A stretch of 53,907 bases of DNA from Pedobacter sp. ASV12 (GTDB lineage: Bacteria > Bacteroidota > Bacteroidia > Sphingobacteriales > Sphingobacteriaceae), in assembly GCF_016429155.1 (NCBI RefSeq), contig NZ_JAELUC010000021.1, positions 1 through 53,907 on the forward strand, read 5' to 3'. Position numbers and translations under genes: made by a program. Below, piece by piece: positions 48,900 to 53,907 of this stretch; the first letter of the stretch is position 1; every line of letters starts with the position of its first letter. The notes below the pieces were generated by a model. That model was not told the DNA's origin. It saw nothing but the letters and a program-made list of their open reading frames with translations, and made no database searches.

Positions 48900-50471
48900 A
48901 TGAACCAAGTTAAAATCGGCAATTACAGGTGGACTATTTGCGCACTGTTGTTCTTTGCTACCACCGTAAACTACCTCGATAGGCAGGTATTGAGTTTATT
49001 AAAGCCTACCCTCGAAGAACAGTTCGGGTGGTCAAACAGCGATTACGCAGATATTGCTGCGGTTTTCCAGTTTACTTATGCCATTGCCATGTTGTTTGCC
49101 GGCCGGTTTGTAGATAAACTGGGCACCAAATGGGGCTACGGCATCGCCATTATCGTATGGTCTATCGGTGCTATTATCCACGCTTATGCCATTACCATTG
49201 GCGGCAGCTTGTCGTCGTTGCTCACCACTTTGGGTTTAACCGCCATTCCGGTTTCTATTTTGGGTTTTATGTTTTCGAGGGCGGTTTTGGCCATTGGCGA
49301 GGCAGGAAACTTTCCGGCAGCCATTAAAGCTACAGCCGAGTACCACCCTAAGAAAGAGCGCTCGTTGGCAACGGGTATTTTTAACTCTGGGGCAAATGTG
49401 GGTGCTATTTTGGCACCAATTTCGGTTCCTTGGATTGCTTCGCACTGGGGTTGGGAAACCGCTTTCGAAATTATTGGAGCCATTGGTTTCTTATGGCTGT
49501 TCTTCTGGCTTGTTTTTTATGAAAGTCCAGAAAAGCAAAAGAGACTAGGCGCTGCCGAACTAACTTATATCAATAGCGATGAAGAACAAACGGTTGCCGG
49601 CAAACAAGAAAAAGTGGCTTGGTTAAAACTGTTAGGCTACAAACAAACCTGGTCGTTTGTTATTGGTAAATTCATGACTGATGGTGTGTGGTGGTTTTTC
49701 CTGTTTTGGTTGCCTGGTTATTTAAAAGATCAATATGGAATGAAAGGTCCGGATATTACCATTCCCTTGGCCGTACTTTATAGTATGACCATGGTGGGCA
49801 GTATCGGCGGGGGCTGGTTTCCAAAACACTTCATTAATAAAGGTTACTCACCGTATGATGGCCGGATGAAAGCCATGCTGATGATTGCGGTTTTCCCGTT
49901 GGTCGTGTTATTGGCACAGCCATTTGGTCATTATTCTTATTGGGTGCCGGTAGTACTGATTGGTGTTGGCGCTTCAGCACACCAGGCATGGTCGGCCAAT
50001 ATATTTACCACAGTTTCAGACATGTTTCCTAAAAGAGCGATAGGTTCGGTGGTGGGCATTGGTGGCATGGCTGGCGGTTTGGGTGGTGTGCTCATCACTA
50101 AAATTGGCGGCTGGATTTTTGATAGCTATGCCCATAAGGGAATAGGCGAATCTTTTGCCAAATTTAAGGAGCTGGGCAATGCCGATTTCATTAACCAGAT
50201 CAGCTCGCTTCAATTGTTGAGCAAATATGGCGATAAAGTAAACTTGGCCACCATGGAACTCAGCAAGTTGCCTACAGAAGTAGCAGCTAAAGTAAAAGCA
50301 ATTAACCCCGCTTTGTTTGACCAGTTACTGGCGGTTCAAAAGCCTTTGGTACAATCGAACATGACGGTGGGTTACACCATTATGTTTGCCTATTGTGCCG
50401 TAGCTTATTTGCTGGCCTGGTTTATCATGAAATCACTAGTTCCTAAATATAAAGTAATCAACGACCTATAA
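48900..50471 (+). CDS. exuT: MFS hexuronate transporter
   Basis: 523 residues of the major facilitator superfamily, anion:cation symporter branch (YRWTICALLFFATTVNYLDR, FGWSNSDYADIAAVFQ, GEAGNFPAAIKATAEYHPKKERS, SIGGGWFPKHFI). About twelve membrane segments can be read. It should bring galacturonate, glucuronate or unsaturated uronates into the cytoplasm for UxaC and KduI. Between the second-last and last membrane segments is a hydrophilic stretch of roughly 90 residues (about 405-490), longer than in typical ExuT proteins. The next gene starts three bases after its stop. Confidence 0.9.
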   Translation: MNQVKIGNYRWTICALLFFATTVNYLDRQVLSLLKPTLEEQFGWSNSDYADIAAVFQFTYAIAMLFAGRFVDKLGTKWGYGIAIIVWSIGAIIHAYAITIGGSLSSLLTTLGLTAIPVSILGFMFSRAVLAIGEAGNFPAAIKATAEYHPKKERSLATGIFNSGANVGAILAPISVPWIASHWGWETAFEIIGAIGFLWLFFWLVFYESPEKQKRLGAAELTYINSDEEQTVAGKQEKVAWLKLLGYKQTWSFVIGKFMTDGVWWFFLFWLPGYLKDQYGMKGPDITIPLAVLYSMTMVGSIGGGWFPKHFINKGYSPYDGRMKAMLMIAVFPLVVLLAQPFGHYSYWVPVVLIGVGASAHQAWSANIFTTVSDMFPKRAIGSVVGIGGMAGGLGGVLITKIGGWIFDSYAHKGIGESFAKFKELGNADFINQISSLQLLSKYGDKVNLATMELSKLPTEVAAKVKAINPALFDQLLAVQKPLVQSNMTVGYTIMFAYCAVAYLLAWFIMKSLVPKYKVINDL

Positions 50472-50474
50472 GCC

Positions 50475-52100
50475 ATGAGTTTTCAAGAACAACTAGACCA
50501 TCTTTTCCCAACGGAAGAGCAGATACCTGGTGCTTTTAAGTTAGAAGCCGAGGTGAACCAGCGAGAGTACCTTTCCAATGGCCAAATGTTGCCATGGAAT
50601 GGCGAAGTACACACCGTGCTCTCGCCGGTATGCGTAAAAACAGCCCATGGTTTGCAACGAAAAATTATCGGAACCTATCCGCTTTGCGACGAGGCAGAAG
50701 CTTCGGCAGCTTTAGAGGCAGCGGTTAACGCTTACCACAATGGCCGTGGCGAATGGCCAACCATGGGTGTTGCGCAACGCATCCAGCACGTAGAGAAGTT
50801 TACGCACCAGATCATCGAGAAGAAACAAGAAGTCGTCAAGCTGCTCATGTGGGAAATCGGTAAAACCTATGCCGATTCGGTGAAGGAGTTCGACCGTACC
50901 ATCGAATATATCCACGCTACCATCGATGCCTTGAAAGATCTAGATAGACAATCATCGGGTTTTACCATGGAACAGGGCATTGTAGCGCAGATCCGTCGCT
51001 CGCCATTGGGCGTCGTGTTGTGCATGGGGCCGTTCAACTATCCTTTAAACGAAACCTTCACCACCTTGATTCCGGCCCTGATTATGGGCAACACCATTTT
51101 GTTTAAACCGCCTAAACACGGTACGCTGTTGTTCTATCCTTTGCTGGAAGCATTCAAAAATTGTTTCCCGCCAGGAGTGGTCAATACTATTTATGGCCGT
51201 GGCAACAAAATTATTCCAGGTTTGATGCAATCGGGCAAAATCAATGTGCTTACGCTCATCGGTTCGAGCAAGGTGGCCAACGAGTTAAAGAAAATGCACC
51301 CCAAAGTAAATCGTTTGCGTGCAATTTTAGGATTGGATGCCAAAAACGCCGCCATCATTACCGCACAGGCCGACTTAAAGCTGGCCGTACAGGAAACGGT
51401 GTTGGGCTCGCTCTCTTTTAACGGACAAAGGTGTACGGCATTGAAAATTATTTTTGTGCACCGGAGCCTGGCCGATCAGTTTTTGGAAGAACTTGCGGCA
51501 GCAGTTGCCAAACTCAAATTCGGTATGCCTTGGCAAGAAGGCGTGTCGCTTACGCCATTGCCAGAACCGCACAAGCCAGCCTATTTAAAAGAATGTTTAG
51601 ACGATGCCCTTGCCAAAGGAGCCAAAATCGTTAACGAAAATGGGGGAGTCACCAACGAATCGTTCGTTTATCCAGCTATAGTTTATCCGGTTACCGCCGA
51701 AATGAAATTATATACCGAAGAACAGTTTGGTCCGGTAGTGCCGGTAGTGCCTTTTGATGATTTGGAAGAAACCATCCAATACCTTATCGAATCGACCCAC
51801 GGCCAGCAGGTGAGCATTTTTAGCAATAACGACCAGGAGGTGGCCGCGCTGATCGATCCCCTGGTTAATCAGGTAAGCCGGGTCAATATCAACTGCCAAT
51901 GCCAACGCGGTCCGGATGTGTTCCCTTTTACAGGAAGAAAGGACAGCGCCGAAGGAACTTTGTCGGTTGTTGACGCTTTACGCTCTTTTTCTATCCGTTC
52001 TTTGGTGGCCACCAAGCTTAACGACAACAACAAACACCTGCTCAACGAAATTATTGACAGCAACAGTTCAAATTTTTTAAGCACCAAATACCTTTTCTAA
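50475..52100 (+). CDS. gapN: Aldehyde dehydrogenase of the non-phosphorylating GAPDH (GapN) type
   Basis: 541 residues. The GapN-like blocks are clear: substrate and cofactor loop LCMGPFNYPLNETFTTLIPA, nucleophile Cys320 in FNGQRCTALK, LTPLPEPHKPAYLKECLDDA, EEQFGPVVPVVPF, and the GapN-specific NINCQCQRGPDVFPFTGRKDS. Such enzymes oxidise glyceraldehyde 3-phosphate straight to 3-phosphoglycerate with NADP, which would handle the KdgA product and supply NADPH. The motif that normally carries the general-base Glu (ELGGK) reads ILGLDAKN here, with Ile284 at the Glu position, so the mechanism may differ. The symbol rests on family similarity, not on proven activity. Confidence 0.82.
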   Translation: MSFQEQLDHLFPTEEQIPGAFKLEAEVNQREYLSNGQMLPWNGEVHTVLSPVCVKTAHGLQRKIIGTYPLCDEAEASAALEAAVNAYHNGRGEWPTMGVAQRIQHVEKFTHQIIEKKQEVVKLLMWEIGKTYADSVKEFDRTIEYIHATIDALKDLDRQSSGFTMEQGIVAQIRRSPLGVVLCMGPFNYPLNETFTTLIPALIMGNTILFKPPKHGTLLFYPLLEAFKNCFPPGVVNTIYGRGNKIIPGLMQSGKINVLTLIGSSKVANELKKMHPKVNRLRAILGLDAKNAAIITAQADLKLAVQETVLGSLSFNGQRCTALKIIFVHRSLADQFLEELAAAVAKLKFGMPWQEGVSLTPLPEPHKPAYLKECLDDALAKGAKIVNENGGVTNESFVYPAIVYPVTAEMKLYTEEQFGPVVPVVPFDDLEETIQYLIESTHGQQVSIFSNNDQEVAALIDPLVNQVSRVNINCQCQRGPDVFPFTGRKDSAEGTLSVVDALRSFSIRSLVATKLNDNNKHLLNEIIDSNSSNFLSTKYLF

Positions 52101-52204
52101 TGCGTCAAACAAGGTTTTTTAGTCGATGTAAGTTTTTTTTATGTCACATTTATACGATAAATAAAAAAAGTATGTTTAAACTTTCTTTTTAAAGTAAATG
52201 TAGT

Positions 52205-52212
52205 TATATTTG
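52205..52212 (+). promoter_or_regulatory. Candidate -7 promoter element upstream of a terminator hairpin
   Basis: TATATTTG matches TAnnTTTG. A weak TTTC lies 19 bp upstream. A transcript from here would start near 52218 and meet the terminator at 52254, giving a short RNA. Confidence 0.45.
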
Positions 52213-52217
52213 GGCTT

Positions 52218-52289
52218 ACCCTTTCGGGGGTATGTTTTTCATAGGTAGATGTAGGGTCAGAAATTTATTTCTGGCCCTTTTTTGTTTTT
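52218..52289 (+). ncRNA. Candidate small RNA or ubiX leader between promoter and terminator
   Basis: The stretch between the TATATTTG element and the T tract has two hairpins: a small one, TACCC with GGGTA (52217-52232), and the terminator stem. No open frame of note is present. It could be a short free RNA of about 65-70 bases, or a transcription-attenuation leader of ubiX. No known RNA family is recognised. Confidence 0.3.
52254..52289 (+). terminator. Rho-independent terminator before ubiX
   Basis: Stem GGGTCAGAAA with TTTCTGGCCC (10 bp with one G-T wobble), loop TTTA, followed by TTTTTTGTTTTT. It separates the gapN transcript, or a short RNA starting near 52218, from ubiX. Confidence 0.85.
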
Positions 52290-52297
52290 AAGCTTTG

Positions 52298-52305
52298 TAT
52301 CTTTG
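52298..52305 (+). promoter_or_regulatory. Predicted -7 promoter element of ubiX
   Basis: TATCTTTG, a perfect match to TAnnTTTG, ends 6 bases before the ubiX ATG, so the mRNA would have almost no leader. No clear -33 TTG at standard spacing. Confidence 0.6.
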
Positions 52306-52311
52306 GTACAT

Positions 52312-52884
52312 ATGAGCCAAAAGAAAAAAATCGTTGTTGCCATAACCGGAGCCAGTGGTGCCATTTATGCTAAATTGTTGTTGGATAACCTGCTGAAGCT
52401 TTCCGGTCAGATCGAAAAAGTAGGCGTAGTGATGTCTGACAACGCTAAGGAAGTTTGGCGATTCGAGCTGGGCAATTCGGGATACGACAACTATCCTTTT
52501 ACCTTTTATCCCAAAATGGATTTCAATGCGCCTTTTGCTTCGGGTTCTGCCAAATTCGATACCATGATTATTGCGCCTTGCTCTATGGGTACCTTGGGCC
52601 GTATTGCCCATGGCATTTCGAACGACCTGATTTCGCGCGCAGCCGACGTGATTTTGAAGGAAAGAAGAAAGCTGATTGCTGTTGTTCGCGATACGCCTTT
52701 TAGCCTCATCCACATCAACAACCTGAAAGCCGTAACCGAAGCCGGTGGAATCATCTGTCCCGCCAATCCGTCATTTTACAGTCTGCCCAAAACCATCGAA
52801 GAACTGGCCCAAACCGTCATTGATAGGGTAATCGATCTGGCCGGTTTGGAACAGCCAAGCTACCGATGGAATGACTTGCCCTAG
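52312..52884 (+). CDS. ubiX: Flavin prenyltransferase UbiX
   Basis: 190 residues from ATG 52312; an upstream in-frame TTG at 52282 lies in the terminator T tract and is rejected. UbiX/Pad1 flavoprotein fold: KIVVAITGASGAIYAKLLL, the serine-rich block ASGSAKFDTMIIAPCSMGTLGRIAHG, KERRKLIAVVRDTPFSLIHI and the ending GLEQPSYRWND. It joins dimethylallyl phosphate to FMN, making the prenylated flavin used by UbiD decarboxylases. No ubiD gene is present in the window. It stands apart from the pectin locus, behind a terminator. Confidence 0.94.
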   Translation: MSQKKKIVVAITGASGAIYAKLLLDNLLKLSGQIEKVGVVMSDNAKEVWRFELGNSGYDNYPFTFYPKMDFNAPFASGSAKFDTMIIAPCSMGTLGRIAHGISNDLISRAADVILKERRKLIAVVRDTPFSLIHINNLKAVTEAGGIICPANPSFYSLPKTIEELAQTVIDRVIDLAGLEQPSYRWNDLP

Positions 52885-52934
52885 GTACCTGTCAAGTTTT
52901 TAAAACATCACATCAACCAGCCAATTTAACCAGC

Positions 52935-53534
52935 ATGAAAACCAAATTATTGTTGCTCTTCACTTTTTATTGCAGTTTTTTGACCGCCGGCCAGGCATTT
53001 GCCCAAAAAGATTATGTAATCTTGGTAAATGGCGATACTGTAAGAGGGAAAATGACCAAATCGCTTTTCGGTGCGCTCAAATTCAAGGCGAGCGGAAAAG
53101 CTGAAAACGAAAAGTTGGAGACAAACAGGTTCAAGGAATATTTCAATTCAAAAGACAGCAGCTATTTTGTAGCATTAACACTCAACAAACAGCGGAAACC
53201 TGAATTTCTTGAAAGATTAGAGAACGGAAAAATCAAACTTTATAAATCAGTAATGAACTATCCAGGAACCGTGGGTGCCAGGGGCGTAATGACTGGGGGC
53301 GGGAGTACAGAGACGTGGTATGCCAGCAAAGATGATGGCGAATTGTTGGAAATCAAAACCAGCGCCATATTAAGCGGTTCGAGAAACGAAAGAGAAAAGA
53401 ACTTTGATGCCTTGATGGCGAGCTATCCAGAACTGTTGGAAGACTTTAAAAAGGAAAAAAGCTTCAGCTTTGATACCCTACGTGCCTATATCAAAAAATA
53501 CAATTACTACTATAAATACATGATTAAGAATTAG
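52935..53534 (+). CDS. Secreted protein of unknown function
   Basis: 199 residues with a clear signal peptide (LLLLFTFYCSFLTAGQAFAQ). The mature part begins KDYVILVNGDTVRGKMTKS, a short beta-rich block that recurs in many uncharacterised exported proteins of Bacteroidota, and ends in a charged helix rich in Lys and Tyr (AYIKKYNYYYKYMIKN). No catalytic motif, no lipobox and no membrane segment beyond the signal. It lies 50 bp after ubiX in the same direction, but a shared role is not suggested. Confidence 0.7.
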   Translation: MKTKLLLLFTFYCSFLTAGQAFAQKDYVILVNGDTVRGKMTKSLFGALKFKASGKAENEKLETNRFKEYFNSKDSSYFVALTLNKQRKPEFLERLENGKIKLYKSVMNYPGTVGARGVMTGGGSTETWYASKDDGELLEIKTSAILSGSRNEREKNFDALMASYPELLEDFKKEKSFSFDTLRAYIKKYNYYYKYMIKN

Positions 53535-53593
53535 CGCTTTCTCCAATCAACTGTTGCGTTAGAATTGGACAGTATTCCTATAATAGACCAATA

Positions 53594-53665
53594 GACTAAA
53601 AAACTAATCAACTAAAAAACTAATCAACTAACAAACCAATCAACTAACAAACTAAAAAACTGTTG
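53594..53665. repeat. Octamer tandem repeat upstream of mtaB
   Basis: Nine copies of an 8-mer in register, mostly AACTAANN: GACTAAAA, AACTAATC, AACTAAAA, AACTAATC, AACTAACA, AACCAATC, AACTAACA, AACTAAAA and the decayed AACTGTTG. It fills most of the 207-bp gap between the secreted protein and mtaB, ending about 60 bp before the mtaB promoter element. It could vary in copy number. Confidence 0.85.
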
Positions 53666-53725
53666 AACAATTGTAACCAAGCTGTCAAACGCAGTGGGCT
53701 TGGCGTTTAACTCCATCAAAATTGT

Positions 53726-53733
53726 TATCTTTG
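53726..53733 (+). promoter_or_regulatory. Predicted -7 promoter element of mtaB
   Basis: TATCTTTG, perfect TAnnTTTG, 8 bases before the mtaB ATG, with TTG at 53700-53702 as a possible -33 element. It predicts an almost leaderless mRNA, as for ubiX. Confidence 0.65.
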
Positions 53734-53741
53734 CAGAATCA

Positions 53742-53833
53742 ATGAAAAAGGTTGCATTTTATACGCTTGGCTGTAAGCTTAATTTTTCTGAAACATCCAG
53801 CATTGGCCGTTTATTTACCGATGCAGGCTATAG
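53742..53833 (+). CDS. mtaB: tRNA methylthiotransferase MtaB, 5' fragment cut by contig end
   Basis: Only about 30 codons remain before the adapter. They read MKKVAFYTLGCKLNFSETSS followed by IGRLFTDAGY, the hallmark start of the MtaB branch of radical-SAM methylthiotransferases: the Cys in LGCKLN is the first ligand of the N-terminal iron-sulphur cluster. The enzyme adds the methylthio group to N6-threonylcarbamoyladenosine at position 37 of tRNA. The truncation is an assembly edge, not a mutation. Confidence 0.88.

Positions 53834-53907
<74 letters not shown>

Noticed and set aside
52282..52311. TTG start for UbiX
   Set aside because: It falls in the T tract of a terminator and upstream of the promoter element; ATG 52312 matches the usual UbiX N-terminus.

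Overview
The window is a near-complete assembly contig from a member of the Bacteroidota, most likely a Pedobacter-like Sphingobacteriaceae. The inference rests on a SusC/SusD pair, a type IX secretion (T9SS) surface protein with a gliding-motility-type C-terminus, TAnnTTTG-type promoter elements, A-rich leaders without strong Shine-Dalgarno sequences, and protein families typical of that group. Both ends are technical: an Illumina/Nextera P5 adapter with poly-C on the left (1-166) and a Nextera mosaic end with poly-G on the right (53834-53907). Real genome therefore runs from about 167 to 53833.

Region 1 (about 358-19920) is a surface-adhesin operon. A giant secreted protein of 5364 residues, built from hundreds of beta-sandwich-like modules including 25 tandem repeats of about 100 residues, is followed by a PorP/SprF-type outer-membrane protein, an OmpA-family lipoprotein-like partner with TPR, propeller and OmpA domains, and a stand-alone response-regulator receiver. 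A rho-independent terminator closes the unit at 19891-19918. A small secreted NTF2-like protein (20017-20451) follows alone.

Region 2 (20606-52100) is a pectin utilisation locus plus the complete intracellular uronate pathway. It begins with a LacI-family regulator on the minus strand, divergent from susC-susD and a beta-helix surface lipoprotein. Downstream lie two rhamnogalacturonan-acetylesterase-like SGNH hydrolases, two pectin methylesterases, a GH43 enzyme, a GH28 polygalacturonase, a GH88/105 unsaturated uronyl hydrolase, a PL10 pectate lyase and a large alpha/beta-hydrolase esterase. These would de-esterify and cut pectin outside the cell and in the periplasm. ExuT would import uronates. 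Galacturonate would pass through UxaC, UxaB and UxaA, and the unsaturated product through KduI and an SDR reductase. Both routes meet at 2-keto-3-deoxygluconate, which KdgK and KdgA split to pyruvate and glyceraldehyde 3-phosphate, and a GapN-like dehydrogenase sits at the end.

The most interesting signal is regulatory. The same 17-bp sequence, TCGGKAACGATTGCRCA, occurs just three times in the window, upstream of susC, the GH28 gene and uxaB. In each case it lies 43 or 44 bp before the same -7-like element (TAGAMTTG). This looks like one regulon with a fixed, activator-like promoter geometry covering capture, depolymerisation and catabolism. The regulator that reads it is not proven; the adjacent LacI protein is the obvious candidate.

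Region 3 (52101-53833) holds ubiX, a secreted protein of unknown function, and the first 30 codons of mtaB. Both ubiX and mtaB have a perfect TATCTTTG element only 6 to 8 bp before the start codon, suggesting nearly leaderless transcripts. No tRNA, rRNA, CRISPR array or natural insertion sequence was seen. No gene-free stretch exceeds about 210 bases.
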